Shown here: piece after piece, positions 23,509 through 32,604 of the stretch
Layout: the number at the start of each line of letters is the position of its first letter
Position numbering within the stretch: the first letter of the stretch is position 1
NCBI GenBank assembly: GCA_965262745.1
Contig: OZ253558.1
Coordinates: 2,790,001 to 2,854,000, forward strand
Reading direction: 5' to 3'
DNA: 64,000 nucleotides
Source of the DNA: JAJECS01 sp965262745
Lineage (GTDB): Bacteria > Chloroflexota > UBA11872
The notes under the pieces: generated by a model
Seen by the model: only the letters and a program-made list of their open reading frames with translations
Told to the model about the DNA's origin: nothing
The model's database searches: none
Program-made: the position numbers and the translations under genes

Positions 23509-25473
23509 CTAGCCGGCGGCGCCTTCCGCCGGGCGCTGCTTCGGCGCGGGCGCGCGCTCAGGCGTCCGGTCTGGGGCAATTGCCGGTGGCGTTGGTGCGG
23601 GTCCTGGCGACGCGGGCTTCGGGTCGCTCGCCACGACGTGCGGGCGCCCCTGGAACTCATCGACGTAGCGGCCAAAGGCCTCCGCGTCGAGCGTCTCGAC
23701 CTCGATCAACGTCTCCGAAAGCTTCCCGAGCAGGCCGCGGTTGCGCGTCAGCATGTCTTGGGCGCGGTGATGCGCGTCATCGATGAGTTGTGAGACCTCG
23801 CGGTCGATGGTTTCAGCAACCGCCTCGCTGTAGTTGCGCTGTTCCGCAATGTCCCGTCCCAGGAACACGAGCTCATCGCGCCGGCCGAACGCCCGGGGAC
23901 CAAGCTTGGTGCTCATGCCGTACTGGGTGACCATGCGACGGGCGATCTCGGTCGCCATCTGAATGTCGTTGCTCGGCCCCGTCGTCATCTCGCCAAACGC
24001 CAACAGCTCGGCGGCATGACCGCCCATGGCCACGGCGAGCTGGTCCTCGAATTCCGATTTCGTCAAGAGGTGGCGATCCTGGGATGGCAGGAACCGGGTA
24101 TAGCCGCCCATCTGGCCGCGGGGCAGAATCGTGACCTTGTAGACCGGGTCGGCGCGCCGCAGCAGGTGCGCCACCAGCGCGTGACCGATTTCGTGAAAGG
24201 CGGTCACGCGCTTTTCGTGGTCGCTCATCATGCGACTCTTGCGCTGCGGGCCGGCGATCACTCGGTCGATGGCTTCTTCGAACTCAAACATGCCCACCGT
24301 CGTGCGGTTGCGGCGCGCGGCCAGGATGGCCGCCTCGTTGAGCAGATTCTTCAGGTCGGCGCCTGAAAAGCCGGGCGTCTGGCGCGCGATGGTGCCCAGT
24401 TCGACCGCGGGCTCGATCGGCTTCTCGCGCACATGGACGCGCAAGATGGCCTCACGCCCGCGGATGTCCGGGAGATCGAGCACCACGCGGCGGTCGAACC
24501 GTCCGGGCCGCAAGAGGGCCGGGTCGAGCACGTCGGGTCGGTTGGTGGCGGCCAGCACGATGACGGTCTGTTCCGTATCGAAGCCGTCCATTTCCACAAG
24601 GATTTGATTGAGGGTCTGTTCGCGCTCGTCGTGACTACCGCCCAAGCCCGCGCCGCGCTGGCGGCCCACGGCGTCGATTTCGTCGACGAAGACCAGACTC
24701 GGCGAGTTCTGCTTGGCTTTCTCAAACAGATCGCGGACGCGGGACGCTCCGACGCCGACGAACATTTCCACGAACTCAGAGCCGCTGATGTTGAAGAACG
24801 GCACGCCGGCTTCGCCGGCGACGGCCTTGGACAAGTACGTTTTCCCGGTGCCTGGCGGACCGACGAGCAGCACCCCGCGCGGGATCTCGGCACCGATCTT
24901 GGTGAACTTCTCGGGGTACTTGAGGAACTCGACGACCTCGGCCAACTCCTGCTTGGCCTCGTCAACCCCCTGCACATCCTTGAATGTCACCCGGGGCCGG
25001 TTTCCAGTGACCATGCGTGGCCGGGCCTTGCCGAAGCTCATTGCCTGCGAGTTCGAGCCCTGCGCTTGCCGCATCATGAACACGAGCAAGCCCACGAAAA
25101 TCAATAGCGGCAGGATCGAGGTCAGAATGCTGATGATGGCGGGGGCGGGGCTGGGCGTATCAAATTTGACGAGCACCTGCTCGCCACTAACGTTGAGGCC
25201 CCGCGCGGTGAGCTCCTGTCCAATATTGAAGCGTTCGTCGACCACTGCGCTGATGATGCCGCCATCGACTTCGGCCACAATGCGCCTGTCGCCGACCAGT
25301 ATCTCGGGCTGAGCGTCGTTTTGGGCCGCTGCTTGGACTCGGCTGAGCAGCTCGCTGATGCCCACGATCTGCTGGTCCGGCTGCCCCGGAGTGAACATAA
25401 CGAACAGCACGACCAAGATCGCCACGGCTAGGACCAGGTACATGAACCCGTTGCGCACGAGCCGGTTATTCAT
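23509..25473 (-). CDS. ftsH: ATP-dependent zinc metalloprotease FtsH
   Basis: Membrane-anchored AAA+ protease degrading misfolded and regulatory proteins. 654 residues: an N-terminal helix (FMYLVLAVAILVVLFVMF), an extracytoplasmic domain of about 75 residues, a second helix (ISILTSILPLLIFVGLLVFMM), then the AAA domain. The AAA domain has the FKDVQGVDEAK start, Walker A GPPGTGKT, Walker B LVFVDEIDAVG and RPGRFDR arginine finger region. The protease domain has HEIGH and GPSNDIQMAT supplying the third zinc ligand. The last 50 residues are a Pro/Ala-rich tail. It ends the minus-strand run that includes tilS, dut and the ftsB-like gene; tilS-ftsH adjacency is common in bacteria. Confidence 0.97.
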   Translation of the reverse strand: MNNRLVRNGFMYLVLAVAILVVLFVMFTPGQPDQQIVGISELLSRVQAAAQNDAQPEILVGDRRIVAEVDGGIISAVVDERFNIGQELTARGLNVSGEQVLVKFDTPSPAPAIISILTSILPLLIFVGLLVFMMRQAQGSNSQAMSFGKARPRMVTGNRPRVTFKDVQGVDEAKQELAEVVEFLKYPEKFTKIGAEIPRGVLLVGPPGTGKTYLSKAVAGEAGVPFFNISGSEFVEMFVGVGASRVRDLFEKAKQNSPSLVFVDEIDAVGRQRGAGLGGSHDEREQTLNQILVEMDGFDTEQTVIVLAATNRPDVLDPALLRPGRFDRRVVLDLPDIRGREAILRVHVREKPIEPAVELGTIARQTPGFSGADLKNLLNEAAILAARRNRTTVGMFEFEEAIDRVIAGPQRKSRMMSDHEKRVTAFHEIGHALVAHLLRRADPVYKVTILPRGQMGGYTRFLPSQDRHLLTKSEFEDQLAVAMGGHAAELLAFGEMTTGPSNDIQMATEIARRMVTQYGMSTKLGPRAFGRRDELVFLGRDIAEQRNYSEAVAETIDREVSQLIDDAHHRAQDMLTRNRGLLGKLSETLIEVETLDAEAFGRYVDEFQGRPHVVASDPKPASPGPAPTPPAIAPDRTPERAPAPKQRPAEGAAG

Positions 25474-25537
25474 GATTTGAGAATCTTTCGTCCGAGCGCG
25501 GGAGAGGCCGCGGTGCAGGCGCGAAAACAGCGTGAAA

Positions 25538-25558
25538 CTTGCAGTATATCAGTGCAAG
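25538..25558. promoter_or_regulatory. inverted repeat over the candidate ftsH promoter
   Basis: CTTGCA and TGCAAG separated by nine bases. The spacer on the minus strand contains TATACT, a -10-like hexamer for ftsH about 70 bases upstream of its start. It resembles an operator by geometry; the arms do not match CIRCE (TTAGCACTC). Confidence 0.4.
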
Positions 25559-25632
25559 GTCTCGCGGCGTCCTGCCCGGCGCGGTTGACCACATCCGAGT
25601 CTCGCGTAGGTCAAGGGCCCAATCGGTAGGAT

Positions 25633-27081
25633 TCACGCCCGTGTCCCAACTACGGGAATCGTGTCCCAGCGCGCGCGCAATAGGACGGCCGAAGACCTGC
25701 CGGGGCGAGGCGCGAACGCTCCGTCACGCCACACGCCGGGCACGCACACGGCGCATCCATCAACGTCAAGGACCGGCATGCTCGCCGCCACGGCTGCCGG
25801 CACGCCACGCGCGCGCAGCAAGCGCCACAAGTCACGCGTCTGCCCGCCGTCCTCCGGCCGGACGCGCTCACCCGGCGCCGGCGTGCGCAGCGTGAGCGCG
25901 CGCCCTCGAAGTCGGTCGTGGCAGAGGGCGGATCCGGCACCGGCGTCGCCGTGCCGCAGGAATGCCCGGCCGTCGGCCAGCTCGGCAATCACCCTTCCGC
26001 CCGGCACCCGCGCCTCCCCGGGTACGGCAAGGGAGACCGGCGGTTGCCAGGCCGCGTCGCGCACGCGCTCTGGATACAACGCGATCGCTCCGTCGCGCAC
26101 GAAGGCGTGCGCGCCTGGGGTCAGGTCTACCCATCGTCCGTGCGTATCCGCGCGCAGCGCGCGGGCCACGGCCCCGAGTCGCGCCGCCCCGAGCTGCCCC
26201 CCGCCGCCCCTGGCGCGCACGGCGGCGACCACCGTATCGGGGAAGGATCCCGCCGCCACCGCCGCGCGCTCTGGATGCAGCGGCATGCGCAGGCCGGCGG
26301 CGGGCTGCACGTAGAGCGGGTAGCCGTCGACCTCGTCGGCGAGAATCGTTGCGCTGCGAGCGATGGCGTCGACCGCCCCTGGGTAGATGTCGTCGAGCAG
26401 CGGCAGGGCTTCGTGGCGGATGCGATTGCGGCGAAACCGTGGTGTCTCATTCAACGGATCGGCATGAACCACGAGTCCCCTCGCATGCACGTAGGCGGCA
26501 ATGTCGTCGCGCGATACCGTGAGCAACGGGCGGAGAATCTCGCCGTCGTCCTCCCGCATTCCCGACAACCCACGCAGCCCGGATCCACGGGCCAGATTCA
26601 TGAGGACAGTCTCCGCCTGGTCATGGCGGGTGTGTCCGGTGGCGATGCGCGCGGCCTGCGCACGCCGCGCAACCGCTCTGAGAAACGTCCACCGAGCGTC
26701 ACGGGCGGCGGCTTCCGACGACGCGCCGTTCGGCGCACCGACCGGATAGTCGCGGGGCGTGCCCGCGGTCACGGCCAAGCCGGCGTCGCGCGCGTGCCGG
26801 ACGACGGTTCCCGCCACGTGCGCAGCGTCGGCACGCAGCCCGTGGTCCAGATGCGCCACGTGCACGGCCGGTCCGCCCCGGCACCGTGCGGCCAGCAGAC
26901 TGTCCAGCAGCACCATGGAATCCGGCCCGCCTGAAACGGCGGCGACGACCACGTTGTCCGAGCGCAGGCCGGCGCTCATCATCGCCCGGTGGACGCGATC
27001 CTGTAGGCGCCGAATCTGACGGCCAATGGACGGCGTGGCCTGGTCGAACGTGCTATCCGCCGGTGCTGCCGAATCCTCCAC
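25633..27081 (-). CDS. tilS: tRNA(Ile)-lysidine synthetase
   Basis: Modifies C34 of tRNA-Ile(CAU) to lysidine so that it reads AUA. About 482 residues with the PP-loop AAVSGGPDSMVLLDSL, AHLDHGLRADAAH, ATGHTRHDQAETVLMNLARGS (read as separate landmarks) and RRNRIRHEALPLL, all TilS-specific. The C-terminal part carries the substrate-binding extension. GTG 27081 is chosen because GGAG lies a few bases upstream; ATG 26982 is possible. The start lies 29 bases inside the 3' end of dut, indicating coupled translation. Confidence 0.93.
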   Translation of the reverse strand: MEDSAAPADSTFDQATPSIGRQIRRLQDRVHRAMMSAGLRSDNVVVAAVSGGPDSMVLLDSLLAARCRGGPAVHVAHLDHGLRADAAHVAGTVVRHARDAGLAVTAGTPRDYPVGAPNGASSEAAARDARWTFLRAVARRAQAARIATGHTRHDQAETVLMNLARGSGLRGLSGMREDDGEILRPLLTVSRDDIAAYVHARGLVVHADPLNETPRFRRNRIRHEALPLLDDIYPGAVDAIARSATILADEVDGYPLYVQPAAGLRMPLHPERAAVAAGSFPDTVVAAVRARGGGGQLGAARLGAVARALRADTHGRWVDLTPGAHAFVRDGAIALYPERVRDAAWQPPVSLAVPGEARVPGGRVIAELADGRAFLRHGDAGAGSALCHDRLRGRALTLRTPAPGERVRPEDGGQTRDLWRLLRARGVPAAVAASMPVLDVDGCAVCVPGVWRDGAFAPRPGRSSAVLLRARWDTIPVVGTRA

Positions 27082-27484
27082 GCGTCTCCACACCCTCCGG
27101 CACGCCTTCGACCCACTCGGCGGTCTCCACCCGAACCAGTATGGCCTGCGCAATGCGCGAGCCGCGCTCGACATCGATCGGGTTGCTGGTGGGATTCCAG
27201 ACCTGGGCGTGGATCTCGTCCCCGGGTCCGCAATAGTCGCGGTCGATGATGCCGACGCCGTGGGGCACGACCAAGCCAGTGCGGTGGGCGGTGCTGCTGC
27301 GGGCTGCTACCAGGACCATGTACCCCGGCGGCGCGGCAACGATGACGTTGGCGGGAACAAGGCCGATCGACCCGGGTTCAATACGCGTGGTCCGGCGCGT
27401 GATCAGGTCGAAGCCGACGGACCCCTCCGTGGCGTAGCTGGGCAGCGGAAGCGTAGGGTCGACCCGCGCAATGGACACGCGCAT
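27053..27484 (-). CDS. dut: dUTP diphosphatase
   Basis: Hydrolyses dUTP to dUMP, keeping uracil out of DNA. 143 residues with the five trimeric dUTPase motifs: EGSVGFDL, ARSSTAHRTGL, GVGIIDRDYCGPGDEI, RGSRIAQ and the C-terminal ETRGGFGSTGG that closes over the active site. Complete and of normal length. It sits 30 bases after the ftsB-like gene and overlaps tilS. Confidence 0.96.
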   Translation of the reverse strand: MRVSIARVDPTLPLPSYATEGSVGFDLITRRTTRIEPGSIGLVPANVIVAAPPGYMVLVAARSSTAHRTGLVVPHGVGIIDRDYCGPGDEIHAQVWNPTSNPIDVERGSRIAQAILVRVETAEWVEGVPEGVETRGGFGSTGG

Positions 27485-27514
27485 AAGGGGTGAGTCTAGC
27501 GGATACCGCGCCGT

Positions 27515-27916
27515 TCAATCGCCGCCGGACAGGAGAGCGATCCAACCTTGGAGGTAGCCAAACTCGATCGGCTCTGGCTCGGGCGGCGGCACCGTTGGAA
27601 TCGGCAGCGGCACCGGCCTCGGCCGGTCCTCGACCTGGTCCAGCAGCACCAGGGCGCGGTCACCGGGGTTCACCAGTCCGAGCTCGCGTTTGGCCATCTC
27701 CCGCAGCGCCGGCAGTGAGCGAGCGTATTGCAGCTGCTCCTCGAGGCGCTGGTTCTCAAGCTCGGCGGCGCTGATGCGCAGGTGCAGCTCGTCGACCCGC
27801 GCTTGCGCCACCTGTTGCGTGGATGACCCGCTGGCCTCCTGGATGATCACCGCCAGAACGGCGATCAGCGCCAGCATCGCCAGCGACCGAAGCAGGAATT
27901 GCGTCCGCGAAGCCAC
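27515..27916 (-). CDS. FtsB/DivIC-family septum formation protein
   Basis: 133-residue bitopic membrane protein. One N-terminal helix (LLRSLAMLALIAVLAVII) is followed by a coiled coil (residues about 35-75, VDELHLRISAAELENQRLEE) and the family segment AKRELGLVNPGDRALVLL. The C-terminus is Pro-rich. FtsB/DivIC proteins scaffold the divisome outside the membrane. It follows glmS by 95 bases on the same strand and precedes dut; the peptidoglycan-precursor and division context fits. Confidence 0.85.
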   Translation of the reverse strand: MASRTQFLLRSLAMLALIAVLAVIIQEASGSSTQQVAQARVDELHLRISAAELENQRLEEQLQYARSLPALREMAKRELGLVNPGDRALVLLDQVEDRPRPVPLPIPTVPPPEPEPIEFGYLQGWIALLSGGD

Positions 27917-28011
27917 CTAGTCCACCTGCTGCAACGCGCTGCGGAACTCCACCAGCCACCGCTGGGACATTCTAGGCACGCGGCGCCAAGCGCATCTCCG
28001 GTCCAGGACCG

Positions 28012-29853
28012 TTACTCGACCGTCACGGACTTGGCCAGATTTCGCGGCTGGTCGATGTCCGCGCCAAGCCATACGGCTACGTGATACGCCAGAAGCTGCA
28101 GCGGAATCGCCGTGACCATGGACGAGACCGCCTCCGCCGTCTTGGGGACGTAGATCACCTCGTCGGCCGTCGCGCCCGCCCGCGCATCGCCCTCGGTGGC
28201 AATGAGGATCACCGGGGCGCCCCGCGCCCGAACCTGCTCCACGGCGTTAAGCGTCTTGTCCCGCAGGGATCCGGCGGTCGCAATGGCCACCACTGGCACA
28301 TCGGACTCGGCGAGGGCAATGGGGCCGTGCTTGAGTTCGCCGGCCGCATAGCCCTGCGCATGGATGTACGAGATCTCCTTGAGCTTGAGGGCGCCTTCCA
28401 GTGCCAGCGGGAACGCCTGACCGCGCCCGATGTAAATGAAGTCGCGGTAGCGGTGGAAACGCCGTGCCAGGGTCTCGATCTGTGGCTCGCAGGTCAGCGC
28501 GCGCTCGACGTGCTCGGGCACGTGCGCCAGTGCGGCCAGATAGTGCGCCAGGTCCGCTCGGCTGAGCACGGAGCGAGCCTCGCCCAGGTAGCACGCCAGC
28601 AAGTACAGCGACGCCAGTTGCGAGGTGAATGTCTTCGTGGCGGCCACGCTCACCTCGGGCCCCGCGTGCATGTACATCACCGCGTCGACCTGCCGTGTCG
28701 CCTCGCTGCCCATGACGTTGACGATGCCCACCGCCGTTGCGCCGCCGCGCTTGGCGCGTCCAATGGCGGCCAGGACATCCGCGGTTTCGCCCGACTGCGA
28801 GATTGCGACTACGAGCGTGCGCGGGCCGAGAGGCCCCTCGTGGTAGGCGAACTCGGAGGCGATCTCGCACGTGGCCGGCAGGCCGGCAAGGTCCTCGATG
28901 TAGTCCCGGCCTATCAAACCCGCGTGCCAGGCCGAGCCGCTGCCAACGAGCATCACGCGTTCTATTTCGGCAGCAGGTATGGGGGGGCGGAAGGACTCGA
29001 AGTTCAACTCGACCGGATCAAGCGTGATCCGCGGCCGAATCACCGAGGCGAGCGTCGTTGGCTGCTCGTGGATCTCCTTGGCGAAGAAGTGTTTGTATCC
29101 CGCCTTGGCAATCGAAATCGGGTCCCACGGGATCTCGATCATGGCCCGCGTCCGCGGCCGACGCCGCATGTCGCTGATCTGCGGCGCCCGATCGGCGTAT
29201 ACCACGGCCATCTCGTCAGCCTCGAGGACTTGAACCCTGTGGGTGTGCGAGCGCACCGCCACCAAGTCCGAGGCGATGCAGGAAGCCGCGCCGTTGCGGC
29301 CGACCACCAGACCGCCCGCCGCGCCGCGGCGAGCCGCGACCAGCAGGTCGGGCATGTCGGGCGATAGCGCCAAGAGGGCATGCGCGCCGGCGAGCTGTTG
29401 CAGGGCCGCACCGACGGCGTCGGCCAATTCCGCACCATCGTCGAGCTCCAGCGCGATCAGATGGGCGATGACCTCGGTGTCGGTGTCGGACGTGAACGCA
29501 TGACCTGCGGCCAGCAGCCCGTCCCGAAGCTCGGTGAAGTTGTCGGTGATGCCGTTGTGGACGATAACCACCCGCCCGGAGCCGTCACCGTGGGGATGCG
29601 CATTCGCATCGGTGACCGCGCCATGCGTCGCCCACCGTGTGTGGCCGATGCCGATGGTGCCTTCGACAGGTTCAGCTTGTACGAGCGCCTCGAGATCGTG
29701 CAAGCGCCCAGCCCGCCGCCGCACGCCGATGCCTTCCGGACCCAGCACGGCCAAGCCCGCCGAGTCGTAGCCCCGGTACTGGAGCGTACGCAAGCCGGTG
29801 AGGATGTGGCCGGCGGCCGGCTCATGGCCGAGATACCCGACGATGCCGCACAT
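28012..29853 (-). CDS. glmS: glutamine--fructose-6-phosphate aminotransferase
   Basis: Makes glucosamine-6-phosphate, the entry to UDP-GlcNAc and peptidoglycan. 613 residues. The start is set so that Met is removed and Cys2 is the glutaminase nucleophile (MCGIVGYLG). The GATase-II domain spans 1 to about 220 with LQYRGYDSAGLAVLG and HTRWATHG. Two SIS sugar-isomerase domains follow, with SQSGETADVLAA and a C-terminal ending in KSVTVE as in all GlmS. No glmS ribozyme-like structure is evident in the 128-base gap upstream. Confidence 0.96.
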   Translation of the reverse strand: MCGIVGYLGHEPAAGHILTGLRTLQYRGYDSAGLAVLGPEGIGVRRRAGRLHDLEALVQAEPVEGTIGIGHTRWATHGAVTDANAHPHGDGSGRVVIVHNGITDNFTELRDGLLAAGHAFTSDTDTEVIAHLIALELDDGAELADAVGAALQQLAGAHALLALSPDMPDLLVAARRGAAGGLVVGRNGAASCIASDLVAVRSHTHRVQVLEADEMAVVYADRAPQISDMRRRPRTRAMIEIPWDPISIAKAGYKHFFAKEIHEQPTTLASVIRPRITLDPVELNFESFRPPIPAAEIERVMLVGSGSAWHAGLIGRDYIEDLAGLPATCEIASEFAYHEGPLGPRTLVVAISQSGETADVLAAIGRAKRGGATAVGIVNVMGSEATRQVDAVMYMHAGPEVSVAATKTFTSQLASLYLLACYLGEARSVLSRADLAHYLAALAHVPEHVERALTCEPQIETLARRFHRYRDFIYIGRGQAFPLALEGALKLKEISYIHAQGYAAGELKHGPIALAESDVPVVAIATAGSLRDKTLNAVEQVRARGAPVILIATEGDARAGATADEVIYVPKTAEAVSSMVTAIPLQLLAYHVAVWLGADIDQPRNLAKSVTVE

Positions 29854-29981
29854 CCGCAAACTCCAGAGAAGCCGCGCCTGCCGGCACGGCTTATGTCAAC
29901 GATACCCCCGCACCGTGGCTTGGACAATGCCGACGACCGAACGCACGGCGGGCAGCCGCTGAGCTGCCCGCAATGCCGCGT

Positions 29982-30182
29982 CTACGGCCACGCGACGCGG
30001 CCAGTGCCGACGCAGCGTGCACAGCGGTGGGGGCGTCCGCTGGGCAGCGGGCCGGCGTGACCGGCCTCGAGGCCCGTGCCGGTGCAGATCGGACAGCGAC
30101 GCGAGAGCACGCGGCGCCAGACGGCCCACCACAGGCGCATGAATGGATTGCTGCCCGCATTGCTCGGCGCGGCGGCGCTCAC
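29982..30182 (-). CDS. 66-residue DnaJ-type zinc-finger microprotein
   Basis: Tiny protein with two CxxCxGxG units, CPICTGTG and CARCVGTG, separated by 18 residues. This is the half-site arrangement that binds one zinc ion in DnaJ cysteine-rich domains. The N-terminal 30 residues contain a Trp/Arg segment (FMRLWWAVWRRVLSRR) that could be a short amphipathic helix. Its ATG overlaps the stop codon of the D-aminoacylase gene (ATGA), which strongly supports translation. Function unknown; similar microproteins are annotated only as zinc-finger-like. Confidence 0.72.
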   Translation of the reverse strand: MSAAAPSNAGSNPFMRLWWAVWRRVLSRRCPICTGTGLEAGHAGPLPSGRPHRCARCVGTGRVAWP

Positions 30183-31747
30183 TGGGCGGCGCGGCCCCGT
30201 CGCAACGGGCGGCCCGGCGTGGCGCCCGTATGCCGTCCGTCGTCGATCACGGCGGTGCCGTTCACAATGACGTAGTCGATGCCGGTCGGCAGCCGCCGCG
30301 GCGCTTCGAAGGTTGCGTTGTCGATGACGGTGTCCGGATCGAACACCACCACATCGGCCGCCATGCCCGGCGCCAGAGCGCCGCGGTCCACCAGGCCAAA
30401 GCGCGCCGCCGGCATGCCCGTCATGCGCCGCACCATGGCCTCGAGCGGGACGACCTGGCGCTCACGCACCCACCGGCCCAGAAAACGCGGATAGGTGCCG
30501 TAGGTGCGCGGGTGCGGCGAGTCACCCAGCAGGATGGCGTCGCTTCCCACCATGTGCCCCGGATGCCGCATGATCTGCGCAAAGTCGTCGTCCGTTTGGT
30601 CGTTGAAGAACACGGACGCGGCGCGCCCGCGCTCTTCCCGAACGAGATCGACCAGGAATGCATGGGGTTCCTGGTCCTGCTCGTCGGCCACCTCGCTGAG
30701 CATGCGGCCCTCCAGATGGCGGTTGGGACCGGCCGGCATGCTCGACAGCAGCGCGCGGTCGACCTCAAGCGAGTTGTCGCCGGCGCGGTTGGCCATCTCC
30801 GCCGCGATGCGCGTGCGCGTATCCGCGTCCTCAAGGCGGCGGAGCATCTCCTGGGGGCCGCCTTCGAGCGCCCAATCGGGGAACGAGAAGTGCAGCAGCG
30901 AGCTGCCGGCGGGATAGGCGTAGGTATCGAATGAGAGCGACACCCCGGCGCGCATGCCGCGCTCGGCCTCGTCCAGATTCACCCACCACTGCTCCCCGCC
31001 GCTGATGTAATGCGAGATGTGGACCGGGCATCCCGCCCGCCGCCCGATGGCCATGGTTTCGCGGATGGCGTCGCGCATGCCGAGCACGTAGCGCATATGC
31101 GGCACATACGGCGCGCCAAACTGCGCCGCAACCTCGCTCAGGGCCACCAACTCATCGGTGTCGGCAAAGGCGCACGGCTTGTAGTCAAGGCCGGTGGAGA
31201 GCGCGATGGCCCCGTCCTGGAAGGCCTCGTGCGTGATCTGCTGCATTGCGCGCAGCTCGTCCGGCGTCGCCTGCCGGTCTTCCCAGCCGACCAACGCCGC
31301 TCGCACGCATCCATGCGGGACGTGATGCGCCACGTTGCAGGCGGCCGCGCTCTCGAAGGTGTCGAGCCAGCCGGCGACCGTCGACCAATCGCGGCTGATG
31401 GGCGGGTCGCCGTTCAGGGCGGCAAAGTAATCGCGAAAGGCCGGCTGCAAGTGATCGGCGAGGGGCGCGTATCCGATCCCGTCCAGCCCGAGCAGATCTG
31501 TTGTTACGCCCTGGCGCACCTTGGGCTCGTGCGCCGGCTCGGCCAGCAGCATCAGGTCCGAGTGTGTGTGCACGTCGATGAATCCCGGACAGACCACGCG
31601 GCCCTCGGCGTCAATCTCGCGCGCGCCTTGATCCGGGACCAGCCCGACGGCGGCAATCCGCGCTCCGTCGATGGCAACGCTCCCGCGGAAGGCGGGCGCA
31701 CCCGTGCCATCCACGATGCTCGCGTCACGGATCACGACGTCATGCAC
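30179..31747 (-). CDS. D-aminoacylase / N-acyl-D-amino-acid deacylase family amidohydrolase
   Basis: 522-residue metal-dependent amidohydrolase. The start MHDVVIRDASIVDGTGAPAFRG and the first metal motif GFIDVHTHSDLML are typical. QGVTTDLLGLDGIGYAP corresponds to the QGVTTE/GNCG region. HISHYISGGEQWW, VGSDAILLGDSPHPRTYGT and the C-terminal LAPGMAADVVVFDPDT are also family-like. It releases D-amino acids or related imide products from N-acyl precursors. The GTG start overlaps the end of the upstream PLC-like gene by eight bases, and its stop overlaps the zinc microprotein start. Confidence 0.85.
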   Translation of the reverse strand: MHDVVIRDASIVDGTGAPAFRGSVAIDGARIAAVGLVPDQGAREIDAEGRVVCPGFIDVHTHSDLMLLAEPAHEPKVRQGVTTDLLGLDGIGYAPLADHLQPAFRDYFAALNGDPPISRDWSTVAGWLDTFESAAACNVAHHVPHGCVRAALVGWEDRQATPDELRAMQQITHEAFQDGAIALSTGLDYKPCAFADTDELVALSEVAAQFGAPYVPHMRYVLGMRDAIRETMAIGRRAGCPVHISHYISGGEQWWVNLDEAERGMRAGVSLSFDTYAYPAGSSLLHFSFPDWALEGGPQEMLRRLEDADTRTRIAAEMANRAGDNSLEVDRALLSSMPAGPNRHLEGRMLSEVADEQDQEPHAFLVDLVREERGRAASVFFNDQTDDDFAQIMRHPGHMVGSDAILLGDSPHPRTYGTYPRFLGRWVRERQVVPLEAMVRRMTGMPAARFGLVDRGALAPGMAADVVVFDPDTVIDNATFEAPRRLPTGIDYVIVNGTAVIDDGRHTGATPGRPLRRGRAAQ

Positions 31748-32543
31748 GGGCGTCTCCAGATGCGGATGATGGCGCGGCTTCGAGGCCGGCCCGCAGGGAT
31801 GGCGAATCGTAGCGCGCCCCGTCGCCGCGCTCGTAGGCCTGGAGGCGCCGATCGATCTCCTCGGCGGCGCTCAGCGCAAACCGCTCCGCCACGTCGTCGC
31901 CGAACAGGTCCCGTCCGGTGGCCACGCGCTCCGCGGCAATGCGCTCAGCCTCAGCCGGATCGACCTGTCGACCGTCGGCGCAGGCCAGCGCGCGCACGAT
32001 GTTCGCCGGGCGCGTCGCGCGCGCCAGCCGGAGCGCCCAGTGCGTGAGCTCGGAGAGGCGCTCGGTCTCGACGATGAGGTCGATGCATCCGGGATCGAAC
32101 GGATGCACCACGGCCGCCGCGCGCTCCAGCGCCTCCACCGGAGCGTCCCATCCACGCTCCACGGCGAAGGTGAGGCCGAGGGAAACGGGCCGTTCGGTGC
32201 TCCGCGCATACAGGCCGCAGAAATGAACAAAGACCTCGTCCACCGCCAGATGCGCCAGGTATCCCGCCACGTAGGCCGCCTGGGCGCCGGAGATGTCGGC
32301 AGGGTTCGCCAGTGATGGCCGGGCGGCGAAAAGCTCCGCCGTGGCACGGCCCCAGGTGGACGGCTCGTGATAGTGAAAGAAGTGCGTGGTCTCGCGGCCG
32401 GCCTCGTTGCGTCTGCGCGCGTCGGGCGCCACCGCTCCCACGCAGAAATGGCTGAAGTGCGCGTCGATGACTGCACCCAGCCGGCCGCTCGCCCGGTCAG
32501 CCGCCTCTACGGCCAACTGCAAGTGTGCCCGCGACAGTGCCAT
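31740..32543 (-). CDS. zinc-dependent phospholipase C-like protein
   Basis: 267 residues from MALSRAHLQLAVEAADRA. The His/Asp spacing resembles the Zn_dep_PLPC family: HFSHFCVGAVAPD, THFFHYHEPSTWG and YLAHLAVDEVF. No signal peptide is visible, so unlike clostridial alpha-toxin it is probably cytoplasmic; most bacterial members of this family are uncharacterised. The longer frame to 32657 overlaps the divergent VOC gene and is rejected. It heads the minus-strand run and overlaps the D-aminoacylase start. Confidence 0.75.
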   Translation of the reverse strand: MALSRAHLQLAVEAADRASGRLGAVIDAHFSHFCVGAVAPDARRRNEAGRETTHFFHYHEPSTWGRATAELFAARPSLANPADISGAQAAYVAGYLAHLAVDEVFVHFCGLYARSTERPVSLGLTFAVERGWDAPVEALERAAAVVHPFDPGCIDLIVETERLSELTHWALRLARATRPANIVRALACADGRQVDPAEAERIAAERVATGRDLFGDDVAERFALSAAEEIDRRLQAYERGDGARYDSPSLRAGLEAAPSSASGDARA

Positions 32544-32604
32544 CCGGAAGCCAATCTCACCCGCGTGCGCCACAATGGCGGCACCCAGGCGCAGGAGGAT
32601 TGAA

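Noticed and set aside
28081..29367. 428-codon plus-strand open frame
   Set aside because: Antisense shadow of glmS, composition typical of reverse-strand reading (His/Arg/Gly-rich).
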